Positions 46,770 to 54,982 of a stretch of DNA of 64,000 nucleotides are shown one piece after another; the first letter of the stretch is position 1; every line of letters begins with the position of its first letter. Origin of the DNA: CAVZRC01 sp963777695 (GTDB lineage Bacteria; Planctomycetota; Planctomycetia; Isosphaerales; Isosphaeraceae); NCBI GenBank assembly GCA_963777695.1, contig CAVZRC010000004.1, positions 1,922,001-1,986,000 on the forward strand, in the 5' to 3' direction. A model generated the notes under the pieces. That model did no database searches. It was not told where the DNA came from and saw only the letters and a list, made by a program, of their open reading frames with translations. Both the position numbers and the translations under genes were made by a program.

Positions 46770-47555
46770 TCACCGATGGGCGAGATACGGCTCGAGCAGG
46801 CGCCTGGGCACGCCGATGTCGATGACGGCGACCTCGCCGGTGTAATCGGCGGCGCCGGGGGCGGCGAAGCCGAGCTTGGGCGCGACGAAGGTGGCCGTAG
46901 CCTCGGCGCGGACGGCCACTCCCAGCGGCTGGCCGGTGTCGGCGTCGAGTCCCGAGGGGAGATCGAGGGCGAAGGTCGGCTTGCGCGAGCCGTTGATCGC
47001 CTCGATCACCGCCCTGAGCGGCCCCTCGACGGGTCGCGACAGGCCCGTGCCCAGCAGGCCATCCACCAGCCAGTCGGCGGTGGATAACAGGGCCCGGAGC
47101 GACCCGAGATCGATCTCCGCTCCGGGATGTTCGTCGAACCAGGCCGACTGCGCGACGCCGGATTTCTCCAGGATGGTCCGCTGGACGGCGGCATCGCCGC
47201 GGAGCTGGTCGTGCCGGGTGAACCAGACGACGCGGACCGGGAAGCCCCAGGCGTCGAGGTGTCGGGCGACCACACCGCCGTCGCCGCCGTTATTCCCCGG
47301 CCCACAGAGCACCAGCACCCGGGCCGGGGCCGGCCCGCGCGGGACGTCCGGATCCGACAACGACGACGGCGGGGGCGTGAACGGCCGCCCGCCCGCGTCG
47401 GGGGGGATCGCGCCGAGCAGCTCGGCCAGCCAGCCGGCCGCCCCGCGCCCGGCATTCTCCATCAACAGCAGGCCGGGCAACCCCAGTTCCTCGGCGGCCT
47501 GCACGTCCAGCCGACGGACCTCCTGGCGCGACAGCGGCCGGATGCGAGCGATCAT
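46770..47555 (-). CDS. nnrE: NAD(P)H-hydrate epimerase (YjeF N-terminal domain)
   Basis: ATG 47555 (MIARIRPLSRQEVRRLDVQA). It epimerises R- and S-NAD(P)HX during repair of hydrated nicotinamide cofactors. The Rossmann-like YjeF_N fold shows GLPGLLLMENAGRGAAGWLA, VLVLCGPGNNGGDGGVVARH (substrate loop), DWLVDGLLGTGLSRPVEGP and FALDLPSGLDADTGQPLG. A Pro/Ser-rich insertion follows the first helix. The ADP-dependent dehydratase domain (C-terminal YjeF) is absent, so it must be encoded elsewhere. Confidence 0.9.
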   Translation of the reverse strand: MIARIRPLSRQEVRRLDVQAAEELGLPGLLLMENAGRGAAGWLAELLGAIPPDAGGRPFTPPPSSLSDPDVPRGPAPARVLVLCGPGNNGGDGGVVARHLDAWGFPVRVVWFTRHDQLRGDAAVQRTILEKSGVAQSAWFDEHPGAEIDLGSLRALLSTADWLVDGLLGTGLSRPVEGPLRAVIEAINGSRKPTFALDLPSGLDADTGQPLGVAVRAEATATFVAPKLGFAAPGAADYTGEVAVIDIGVPRRLLEPYLAHR

Positions 47556-47744
47556 GAGCCGTCCCCCCGAATCCTGAGATTCAAGCCGTGATCTTTCCAC
47601 GAGTTGACCCGATCCTCCTCTCATTGACAATCCCCGGGCCGTCACCCAGAATACCCACATGGCCCGTCGCGACGGCGCCTGGTACCAGACGACGGGGCCC
47701 GATCCTGTTTGTTCCGAGGCGGATAGGGAGGAGTCGAGTCGAAT

Positions 47745-47996
47745 ATGCCAATTTACGAATATCACTGCGAGCCCTGCGAGCACACGTTCGAGACCCTGAT
47801 TCGCAGCAATGGCGACGTCGCGAGGTGCCCGCGCTGCGGCAACCTCGAGGTGGCCAAGCAGTTCAGCATCCCCGCGGCGGCGCACACCGGCGGCGCCCGA
47901 GTTGGCGAGCTGCCGATCGCGAACGGCTCCGGCACCCCCTCGTTCGGGTGCGGCCGTCCCCAGTGCGGGGGAGGGATGTGCGCGGGGTTAGAATAG
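47745..47996 (+). CDS. FmdB-family zinc-ribbon protein
   Basis: ATG 47745 follows GGGAGGAG at 11 bp. MPIYEYHCEPCEHTFETLIR with two CxxC pairs (CEPC, CPRC in ARCPRCGNLEVAKQFSIP) is the FmdB regulatory-type zinc ribbon. The tail is Gly/Cys-rich (FGCGRPQCGGGMCAG), as often seen. Function is poorly defined; a link to formamidase regulation was proposed for the founding member. Single gene. Confidence 0.9.
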   Translation: MPIYEYHCEPCEHTFETLIRSNGDVARCPRCGNLEVAKQFSIPAAAHTGGARVGELPIANGSGTPSFGCGRPQCGGGMCAGLE

Positions 47997-48057
47997 GGTG
48001 TCCTGCGCTCGCCGTTAGGCTTGCCGTCGGCGGTCCGAAGGTGATAGATTGATTGTC

Positions 48058-48282
48058 ATGATCCGAATCCGCTTTACAGACCTGGCCTCCAAGAAACGGG
48101 CACTGGGCCGCCTGGCCGGGCGATACGCCTTCAAGAGCTGGGCGACCGGAGAGATGCTCGTGCCGGAAGCGGCGCTGGCCTACCTGGCCACCGAGGATAT
48201 TCCCTTCCAAGTTGAGGGACCGGCGACTTATGAGCAGAGTACTCCGTCGCTACGAGGTCCTGCTCCCCTTGCGGTTCAATGA
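48058..48282 (+). CDS. Small planctomycete protein of unknown function (about 74 aa)
   Basis: ATG 48058 (MIRIRFTDLASKKRALGRLA). It contains GRYAFKSWATGEMLVPEAAL and FQVEGPATYEQSTPSLRG. From memory this matches a conserved planctomycete family found next to the gene that follows, often with overlap. No signal peptide. It overlaps the following gene by 53 bp in another frame, so the two are probably translationally coupled. Confidence 0.65.
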   Translation: MIRIRFTDLASKKRALGRLAGRYAFKSWATGEMLVPEAALAYLATEDIPFQVEGPATYEQSTPSLRGPAPLAVQ

Positions 48283-48400
48283 CGGCCAGGCAGTACCCGA
48301 GGACGTCGTGGCCGAGGCCCTCTTGGAACTGGAACACAACTTCGGCGCGGTATCCTTCGAGACGCAGACGATTCGCGGTCTCTGGCGACATGAGGTATAG
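48230..48400 (+). pseudogene. Truncated conserved protein, partner of the preceding gene
   Basis: ATG 48230 (MSRVLRRYEVLLPLRFNDGQ) leads to VPEDVVAEALLELEHNFGAV and SFETQTIRGLWRHEV, then a stop. Family members I remember continue for about 50 more residues after this point (a conserved YRDD-type segment), and no frame downstream continues it. The C-terminal half therefore appears lost by deletion or insertion near 48400. Confidence 0.55.
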
Positions 48401-48573
48401 CCCAATACCCCTAGAAATCAGGCTACCTGGCTCGATTCTGCTAGGGCCCGTTAGAGCACCGATCGGTCATGATGGGATTCTCGGTCAGACTCCCGAGGAC
48501 TGGACCTCACACAGCGCGACGGATGGATGGGGGCCGCTTTCGCCGCCATGAGACTGATTGTCCTGCCCAAGAT

Positions 48574-49666
48574 TCAGAACGCATCGACCCCGACAAGTTC
48601 CCCGCCATTTCGCGTCGCCAAAACCTGCCATACTCCGGAGGGGGGAATATTCGTCCAAGCTCCGGTTTGAGTGGTCTTGATACCTTGCGGAACCCCGGAG
48701 GACGGATCGAAAGGCCAGGTCGATATCGTGTCTTTGACAAAGCGCACCGAGCCATCCCCCATGAGTACGTTGACTCCCCCCGGATGCATGCTGGACGCGG
48801 CGAAAAACTGCGCAATATCTCCGGAAGATGATACTTTGCGAAACATATTTGGGGGATAGAATGCTGTAACAAACGTATCGCCCCAGTTGCCCGCGATCAG
48901 CCATCCGAATCGATCGTAGGCTGAGCCGTTGTCGTCCTCGATGTCCATCAAGGGCGATAGGGCTCGCTCCGTGACGAATGCGGTGCTAGTGAGTCCGTCG
49001 GAGAACGACGACAAACGGATCGGAGAGGCATCGTTGAAGCTGCCATTGACCTGCGCGAGCACGGGGACAGGGACCTGGCAATTCGTGGCAACACGCGGTA
49101 TCGCACTTAAATAAAATGATCCATACATGCCTGTATAGCTGGAGTAATAGACGAGATAGGGCTCGTTGGCTCTCGCAAGACCGTAGGAGTAAAGCGCCAG
49201 CGAATAGCCAGCACGGACCTGACCGGCCGCCGCATCGCTTGGGCATGCAAAAGAGGACGTCAACGTCGTGCGGGCTGTTTGATTCTCATAGCCGAATATC
49301 GTCAAGCTCTGATTGATCGAATTGAAAAGCGTTGGTTGATCCAGTTGAGGCAAGATGTGGATGAACAGGCTCTTCTCCACCAAGACAGAGGTGCAAGGGG
49401 GATTCGATCCGGCGAATCGGCGGTCATATGTCATCATTCGACCGGGAGGAAGACTGCCGAATGCACCCTCATAATTATGGAGGGCGAGTCCTATTTGCTT
49501 GAGATTGTTTGAGCACTGCGCGACGCGACGTCTCTCGCGCATACTGCACCGCAGGTAGCGTTAGGGCAATCAGGAGCCCGATGATCGAGACGACAGTAAG
49601 CAACTCGATCAAGGTGAATCCACGCAAGGCCTGAATGCGCCGCCAAGAAAACCCAGAAGCGGCCAT
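48574..49666 (-). CDS. DUF1559 protein with prepilin N-terminus, frameshifted
   Basis: ATG 49666 (MAASGFSWRRIQALRGFTLI) gives a GFTLIELL prepilin signal and hydrophobic helix. Near 49530 the frame changes into AQCSNNLKQIGLALHNYEGA. The DUF1559 body has SSFACPSDAAAGQVRAGYSL, LSSFSDGLTSTAFVTERALS and SSMHPGGVNVLMGDGSVRFV, ending NGGELVGVDAF. It is the most distal gene of a minus-strand group that includes DUF1573-like and Cys-rich proteins, unlike the solitary copy at 24893, which suggests a dedicated pseudopilin. Exported and probably cleaved by a prepilin peptidase. Confidence 0.88.
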
Positions 49667-49673
49667 GTCGATA

Positions 49674-50129
49674 TCAAGGACTCGGCAACTGGGTCGTGAG
49701 ATCATGGGACCGATCATCCTGGACTGTGCCATCGAGTTTAAGTGTCAAGGCCGCTTGCGATGGTCGATCCGTATAGAAAGTGAGTTGTCCCGAGAGAATT
49801 CCTGTGCTGCCCGCTCGGACATGGACTTTGACCCAACCCCACCCTTTAGCCGGAATTACGGCCGGTATCCCCCGACCCGAGAAGCAGGAACCGGCGCAGT
49901 AATCGAGCGCGCCAATAATTCGAGCCGGTTCGCCGGATTCGTTGACGACCGCGACGTCCAAGTCGTACTCTTCTCCTGATTGCATAGTTTCGGGGATCAC
50001 CAGCGGATTCGGCTCGAAACGCAAGTGTCGCCCCGAGGCTCTTCGCCCAACGCCGGTGAATGAGGCGAGCAGCAATCCCAATGAAGAGAGAAATACCAAC
50101 CACAAGCAACGACGTAGCACGTTTCTCAT
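49674..50129 (-). CDS. DUF1573-like membrane-anchored protein (151 aa)
   Basis: ATG 50129 (MRNVLRRCLWLVFLSSLGLL) opens an N-terminal anchor or signal. The rest is an Ig-like beta-sandwich of DUF1573 type: FEPNPLVIPETMQSGEEYDL, VAVVNESGEPARIIGALDYC (with a nearby Cys pair in YCAGSCFSGRG), AVIPAKGWGWVKVHVRAG and a final strand FYTDRPSQAALTLKLDGTV. Its stop lies 8 bp before the DUF1559 start, so the two are likely co-transcribed. Two further DUF1573-like proteins lie upstream. Confidence 0.75.
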   Translation of the reverse strand: MRNVLRRCLWLVFLSSLGLLLASFTGVGRRASGRHLRFEPNPLVIPETMQSGEEYDLDVAVVNESGEPARIIGALDYCAGSCFSGRGIPAVIPAKGWGWVKVHVRAGSTGILSGQLTFYTDRPSQAALTLKLDGTVQDDRSHDLTTQLPSP

Positions 50130-50182
50130 TCTTGTGACTAACCCCACGAGCTCGCTTTCCAGAGTGGCCCCACCGACGAATC

Positions 50183-51181
50183 TTACGGCGTGGGCGTTGT
50201 CGAAGTCTTACCCCTCGGGGACTTTGTAATCCTCAACAAGGCAAAGGAGATTATCGCCACGACGAGAGATCCCCAGAAAAGGGGGTTACGGAACGAGAAA
50301 GCTGACGACCCACGAATGGCCCTCAGAGGGATGTCCGGCAGCCCATAAGCCGTTAGCAGGAAGATCCCAGGGTTGACGTCCCCAGCGGTGATTTGGCCCA
50401 ATTCAAGGAGTCCATGATCGTAAATATCAGGGTACTGAGTCCTTCCGAAGAATTCCACTCGCTTCGGCAAGTAAATGTGGTCTCCAACTTGTTGGTAATC
50501 GACATCGCTCTTGAATTCGTAGTGGGGCATTTTTTCAGACCGGGTGACGACATCGACCCTCCGGATCGCCCAGTTCTGTCCAGGGTCCAAATAGACCGCG
50601 CCTGTCTCGGTGTGATGCCCACTGTCGTATGTATAATCAATCCGAACCACATCCCTGTCCGCATCTCGCAGGTTCTCGGCCGCCCTGACCACGAACGACG
50701 GAGATTGCATCCGTGACAGAAGCGTTTGCTGCATGTAGACAGTTGCGCACCGCGAAAAAATATCATAATCATAATCAAATTTAATTTTGTCAAGAAATTT
50801 ATCTGCATAATACGCAAGCACATAATGGTCTTCAGGCGCCTCCTTTGTCAGTTCGAAAACGTACTCGGGTGTCCGAGAGCGAACGACAGAACCGATGGGT
50901 TTACTCATTTTTTCTTGGGATTCGATCGTCCTCCGGTCGGCGATGTAGAGGCTCTTATCGCCAGACGAAGCAACCGTCAATTCACCGGTGATATGCGTTT
51001 CACCGAAGAGAGCACGGTAGGTAAACTTGCCCTTGGCGAGAAATGCCTGAGCGGTTCTTTCCAACTCGGCGGCGGCGCGTGGGTACTCACGACGCCACTT
51101 CACCTCAATTTCCTCAGCCATTCCAGCGTTTGCCCTTTCGGACGCGAACAGTGTTGCCATGAGTAAGGCGAATCCAAACAT
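50183..51181 (-). CDS. Exported protein with LolA-like fold and C-terminal membrane helix
   Basis: ATG 51181 follows AGAGG. Signal peptide MFGFALLMATLFASERANA. The body (FTYRALFGETHITGELTVAS; VYMQQTLLSRMQSPSFVVRA; IDYTYDSGHHTETGAVYLDP; AIRRVDVVTRSEKMPHYEFK) has the repeating half-barrel strand pattern seen in outer-membrane lipoprotein-sorting-like proteins. The C-terminus has a membrane helix (LFWGSLVVAIISFALLRI) and basic tail. It probably faces the periplasm and may bind a hydrophobic ligand or partner. Co-oriented with the DUF1573/DUF1559 group. Confidence 0.65.
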   Translation of the reverse strand: MFGFALLMATLFASERANAGMAEEIEVKWRREYPRAAAELERTAQAFLAKGKFTYRALFGETHITGELTVASSGDKSLYIADRRTIESQEKMSKPIGSVVRSRTPEYVFELTKEAPEDHYVLAYYADKFLDKIKFDYDYDIFSRCATVYMQQTLLSRMQSPSFVVRAAENLRDADRDVVRIDYTYDSGHHTETGAVYLDPGQNWAIRRVDVVTRSEKMPHYEFKSDVDYQQVGDHIYLPKRVEFFGRTQYPDIYDHGLLELGQITAGDVNPGIFLLTAYGLPDIPLRAIRGSSAFSFRNPLFWGSLVVAIISFALLRITKSPRGKTSTTPTP

Positions 51182-51560
51182 CGCAACCTCTTTTCTCAGT
51201 CCAGTCAAATAGAACCTCGCGAACCGGAAAGACCACATGACTCAGGATCTGTGGAAATCGCCGAAATCTCGGCGCCGATGCAGCTTTCCCTGTTGCGTGG
51301 ACCAATTTAGCGATACTGACAAATTGATCGTGAGTCAGAACGTTCAAGGATTGCCTCTGGCATGCAGCTTCTTACAAGTCGCGCCAGGAAAATCCCTCTC
51401 TATCCGGGATCTCGACTTCCATACGGCTCAGTCGCTTTGGACGTCCGCGGCACACGGGCTGAGAAGCCGTCCATGACCATTCGTACGCCTGATCCGAAAT
51501 CGCCCGGATAGGCGCTAGACCGAGCCATTTCATCCAGGTCGGGAATTCGAAACTCGGTCT
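51182..51560. other. Spacer upstream of the LolA-like gene
   Basis: About 380 bp without a convincing ORF on either strand. It is less GC-rich than the rest and may contain the promoter of the three genes that follow on the minus strand. No boxes assigned. Confidence 0.5.
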
Positions 51561-51683
51561 AGGCTCTGTCTGAGAATTGGTTGTGCGTATAGGAGTCGCA
51601 CGACGGAACCCTCATATCCCTCGGAGTCTTTGAGGGTCAGAAAGCCCAATGGTATACGAATGTAAGATTCTCAAACAGAGCCC
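51561..51683. mobile_element. MITE-like inverted-repeat element (about 123 bp)
   Basis: The end AGGCTCTGTCTGAGAATT (51561-51578) is inverted at 51666-51683 (GATTCTCAAACAGAGCCC) with 15 of 18 positions matching. The interior carries no ORF. The GGCTCTGTTTGAGAAT style resembles IS5/IS427-type termini, so this may be a non-autonomous derivative. It lies 8 bp beyond the stop of the Cys-rich peptide gene. Confidence 0.5.
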
Positions 51684-51690
51684 AGAAGCG

Positions 51691-51945
51691 TCACTTGCAG
51701 ACAGGATTACCATTGTTGGGTTGACAGTTGCATGTGCAAACGAAATTTGCACAGCCTCTACCCACCCCCGTGTTCGCGCAGGCAACCGGTGGGGTGACTG
51801 AACATCCACAACAAGTTACACAGTCCACGGCCGCTAAAGGATCTGACGCGTCGGCAAGCGCCGATGTGGTCAGAACGATCCCTCCAAGTAACGTGGCGCA
51901 CATGGCGCTGCTCGCGAAGCCGAGGAACTGAAAAAGTGAACGCAT
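51691..51945 (-). CDS. Secreted Cys-rich peptide (84 aa, 10 Cys in mature part)
   Basis: ATG 51945 is preceded by AGGAG about 9 bp upstream. The signal peptide (MRSLFQFLGFASSAMCATLL then GGIVLTTSALA|DA) is followed by a mature peptide of about 52 residues with ten Cys: VDCVTCCGCSV, VACANTG, CANFVCTCNCQPNNG and a final PVCK. The spacing suggests disulfides or a metal cluster. It sits in the same direction as DUF1573-like genes. DUF1573 proteins and Cys-rich peptides side by side in the envelope suggest a surface assembly, role unknown. Being small, it could be missed by automated calls. Confidence 0.7.
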   Translation of the reverse strand: MRSLFQFLGFASSAMCATLLGGIVLTTSALADASDPLAAVDCVTCCGCSVTPPVACANTGVGRGCANFVCTCNCQPNNGNPVCK

Positions 51946-52088
51946 GTCAAAACTCCTAATTGGAACTTCCACTGAACGGCACAACCTCGACTTTCGAGGT
52001 TGATTCAGACGGCATTGGCGTGTACCTCTCCAACTGGCCGTGTCTCTGTCGAGTTAAGATCCGACGCAAGGTTCGGCGTCAAATAATC

Positions 52089-52589
52089 TCAGGGGGCAAG
52101 CGATCCACCTGTAACCTTTACCACAAGTCTCGGGGCCGTCGGGTGATCGGTGTGATAGACCACGATCTGCTCACTTCGTGGCGCAGTGGGCTCTCCAGGT
52201 TTGAGCATCACATGGAGTTCCTTTGTTAAGTGGGGTGGAATCACGACCGGCATCTTGTCGGTCGAAACACATGTACATGAAGTCGATACCCCGAGCAGTC
52301 TAACTGGCCTGCCCGTAAGGTTTCGGATCAATAAAACCGCGCCTCCTGCCTCTCCGAGCTTTCCATCCTGCACGGTAATCGTTGTCGGCTCGATCGTCAC
52401 TCGGAACCCCGCCGCATAAAGATACGCCTGATATATTGACCCGAAGCTGATCATAGCCCAAGCAATGCAGCCGAGAATGACCACGGCGATCCCACCGATC
52501 CCTGGGAGATTGCGCCGCCAAAGCCGCTCAAGTTTCGGCGGCGCACCCGGCATGGCTCGCTCTTCGTTTGCAGGTCCGGTTTCGATCAT
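52089..52589 (-). CDS. DUF1573-like membrane-anchored protein (166 aa)
   Basis: ATG 52589 (MIETGPANEERAMPGAPPKL). A membrane helix (LPGIGGIAVVILGCIAWAMI) is followed by an Ig-like domain: RVTIEPTTITVQDGKLGEAG, AVLLIRNLTGRPVRLLGVST, with a Cys pair in STSCTCVSTDKMPVVI and a last strand PTAPRLVVKVTGGSLAP. The SCTC motif is characteristic of DUF1573 domains. Likely exported with the sandwich outside the cytoplasm. Middle gene of the three DUF1573-like genes in the locus. Confidence 0.8.
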   Translation of the reverse strand: MIETGPANEERAMPGAPPKLERLWRRNLPGIGGIAVVILGCIAWAMISFGSIYQAYLYAAGFRVTIEPTTITVQDGKLGEAGGAVLLIRNLTGRPVRLLGVSTSCTCVSTDKMPVVIPPHLTKELHVMLKPGEPTAPRSEQIVVYHTDHPTAPRLVVKVTGGSLAP

Positions 52590-52768
52590 CGACGCCCTCC
52601 TGGAAACCAGCTTGCGCTCACTCGTTGGGGAGCGGGTAAGAAAGGCTAATGGAAGCACGGCCCCCGGATCTGCCTGGGCCTGTCGCCACATCGAGCCGGT
52701 CCCACATCACTTCTAGCTCCGACTCCCGTTTTGGATCCAGGGCTTCCACCTGATAGATGTAAAGGAAC

Positions 52769-53280
52769 TCAATTCCGGCGATCTCCGTCATCGCCAACTG
52801 CCTCGACGCTGACCTTGGTTTGAAAACCGATCTTGCCGCCGATCAGATAACCCGTGACCTGCACGGAAAGTCTGCCCACGAAATCCGGTTCGTGCGATGG
52901 ATCGAATGTGACCGTCAGATCACTTGCCTCGTTTGGACCAAGTTGGACCGGTAGCGCTCCCACGCTGATGCAAATACAAGACGTCTCGATGCGGTCGATG
53001 GTGACCGATTCGGTTTGAAGGTTCCGAACCGAGAACGTCGCCTCGGCCTGCTGTCCCGAATGGACGGCGCCCAAGACGATAGGATCCGGGCTAATCGTCA
53101 GCGGGAAATGCTGACTCGACAGGACTGCTGGCTTTAACGGGTGGCGGGGGGGGGGGAGGACTGTTCCGATGTCGAGGAGCGGAGGGGCGATAGGGTTAGT
53201 GCTCCCAGACCGACGACCGCCGGGATGGCAATCCAGGTGAGCAAGCGACTGGGACGAGATCCGTCGAATAGGACACGCAT
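52769..53280 (-). CDS. DUF1573-like membrane-anchored protein with a G11 tract breaking the frame
   Basis: ATG 53280 (MRVLFDGSRPSRLLTWIAIP) opens a membrane helix (LLTWIAIPAVVGLGALTLSP). A run of 11 G on the given strand (53146-53156, coding for Pro) follows. The DUF1573 domain (DPIVLGAVHSGQQAEATFSV; TIDRIETSCICISVGALPV; FVGRLSVQVTGYLIGGKIGF) is in a different frame after the run. One more G, or two fewer, would join them. An alternative ORF start at 53329 gives no membrane helix. Either the run is a sequencing error or a switch for phase variation of an envelope protein. Confidence 0.75.
53146..53156. repeat. Poly-G (G11) tract inside a coding region
   Basis: Eleven consecutive G at the junction between the membrane helix and the DUF1573 domain. 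Homopolymers of this length are prone to slippage in replication and to miscounting in sequencing. Confidence 0.8.
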
Positions 53281-53674
53281 GGGATGCACCCACGGAGAAA
53301 GCGAAAGGAATCCGATATCTTTCTAACATATACTAGGCGTCGGTCCGTGCAGTCAAGGTCCCGTTTTTCTTTTTCCGGCGAATTATTCCGGACCGGGGCG
53401 AGCCCAACGAGACCGCGATCTCGAGGATCTCATAAATTGCGAATCTCTGGCCCGCGACCCGGTCCTGCTCAGAAGCCCATTATCGATCACGGCGAGGCCG
53501 CGGGTAGCCTCAGAACATGTGCGCGGAGCCCTTGATCAAGGGTCCTACAATTGCCGGTTTACGGCCAGCGGCCGCCGAGATCACCCGCACGCCAGATTGG
53601 TACAATAAGGCAACAAGGCAACAGACCATGCCCAACAATGGAGCGACGGAAGACGATCGAAAAAAGGACCCGGA
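53281..53674. other. Intergenic region between divergent genes
   Basis: About 390 bp without a convincing gene. A stretch near 53320-53420 is richer in A/T and probably holds promoters of the minus-strand DUF1573 group or the methyltransferase. No motif assigned. Confidence 0.5.
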
Positions 53675-54664
53675 ATGGACGAGCAATCTCTCCCTCTCTT
53701 CCGCACGGCCTTCGGCGAGGCTGTCGTCGGCGATTCACTCGATGTGCTGAGTTCACTCGATGCCGAGTCGGTCGACCTGGTCGTGACCAGTCCGCCGTTC
53801 GCCTTGCTCCGAAAGAAGGCTTATGGAAATGCCGAGCAATCCGAATATGTGGACTGGCTCTGTCAATTCGCCCCGCTCGTCCATCGCGCACTCAGGCCGA
53901 CCGGCAGCTATGTCGTCAACCTCGGTGGGGCCTATCAGCGCGGCAAGCCCGTCCGTTCACTCCATCAGTACCGGATGCTGATCCGGCATGTCGATGATTT
54001 CGGATTTCATCTTGCGGAGGAGTTCTTCTGGCACAACCCGAGCAAGCTGCCTTCGCCGATCGAATGGGTCAACAAGCGCAAGATCCGGGTCAAGGACACG
54101 GTCAATGTCATCTGGTGGCTCAGCAAGACGGAGTGGCCCAAGGCCAATGCTTCGAACGTCCTGGTCGCTTATTCCGAGCGGATGAAGCTGCTCCTCAAAG
54201 ATCCCGGCCGATTCTACACGCCGAAGGACCGCCCCTCGGGCCATAATATCAGCGCAGGCTTCGCCAAAGACAACGGTGGCGCCATCCCACCAAATCTCCT
54301 GCAATTCCCCAACAGCGAGAGCAACGGACGTTATCTGCAACTCTGTAAATCACTCGCCGTCGAACCACATCCCGCCCGATTTCCCCTCGCGTTGCCCGAA
54401 TTCTTCATCAAATTCCTCACTGACGAAGGTGACTTAGTCCTCGACATCTTCGGGGGGTCCGGCACGACTGGAGAAGCCGCAGAAGGGCTTGGCAGACGAT
54501 GGCAAACGATCGAGATCGATCCGGATTTCGCGCGCACCTCGGTGTTCCGTTTCGCCGACGACCGAAGCGATGAGAGTATCGCAAAGCTTCTCCGCCAGAT
54601 TCAGGGTGAGGAGTCGCCGACAATCCTCCCTCGCCAAAGAGGTCTATTCGACGAGGTTGGGTAG
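53675..54664 (+). CDS. Orphan DNA methyltransferase, N4-cytosine or N6-adenine type
   Basis: 329 aa, MDEQSLPLFRTAFGEAVVGD. Motif IV SPPF is in ESVDLVVTSPPFALLRKKAY. The SAM-binding motif is at the C-terminal end (LVLDIFGGSGTTGEAAEGLG), giving the beta-class order (IV before I). SPPF favours N4-cytosine methylation; the sequence alone does not settle it. The middle (FHLAEEFFWHNPSKLPSPIE; RKIRVKDTVNVIWWLSKTEW) is the target-recognition region. No endonuclease gene is nearby, so it is probably a solitary regulatory or protective enzyme. Confidence 0.9.
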   Translation: MDEQSLPLFRTAFGEAVVGDSLDVLSSLDAESVDLVVTSPPFALLRKKAYGNAEQSEYVDWLCQFAPLVHRALRPTGSYVVNLGGAYQRGKPVRSLHQYRMLIRHVDDFGFHLAEEFFWHNPSKLPSPIEWVNKRKIRVKDTVNVIWWLSKTEWPKANASNVLVAYSERMKLLLKDPGRFYTPKDRPSGHNISAGFAKDNGGAIPPNLLQFPNSESNGRYLQLCKSLAVEPHPARFPLALPEFFIKFLTDEGDLVLDIFGGSGTTGEAAEGLGRRWQTIEIDPDFARTSVFRFADDRSDESIAKLLRQIQGEESPTILPRQRGLFDEVG

Positions 54665-54982
54665 GTTATTCGGCGCGGGCTCGCATCGGCGATCGACCGA
54701 GCCCGCCCGACCAGCCCGCACGCCCGCCAAAGCCGTCGCTTCGGTCAATCTCGACGGGCAACCCCCATTCTTCGTCTTTGACAATCTCCCCGCCGGAGCG
54801 CATAACCTCCTGGCTGGTGGATCACGCCGAGATCGCGAGTCGTCGGACAGCTCGGCGCGCCGGGGCGAAGGCACCTTCGCCGGGCGAGTCATCCCATTTT
54901 CGGATGGATCCTTCCCGGCCATCGAGAGCGGCGATCGTGCGAGCACAGGTCGTCGTGCGCGCCGGTCGCGGGGGGTGGGACC
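54665..54982. other. Intergenic region upstream of dnaA
   Basis: About 320 bp holding an inverted repeat GCGGGCTCG/CGAGCCCGC (54675-54683, 54698-54706), a possible terminator for the methyltransferase gene, and a palindrome GGCGAAGGCACCTTCGCC (54864-54881). I see no TTATCCACA-type DnaA boxes, so it does not look like the origin. Confidence 0.55.

Noticed and set aside
54665..54982. Replication origin next to dnaA
   Set aside because: No cluster of TTATCCACA-like boxes and no A/T-rich unwinding stretch was seen.
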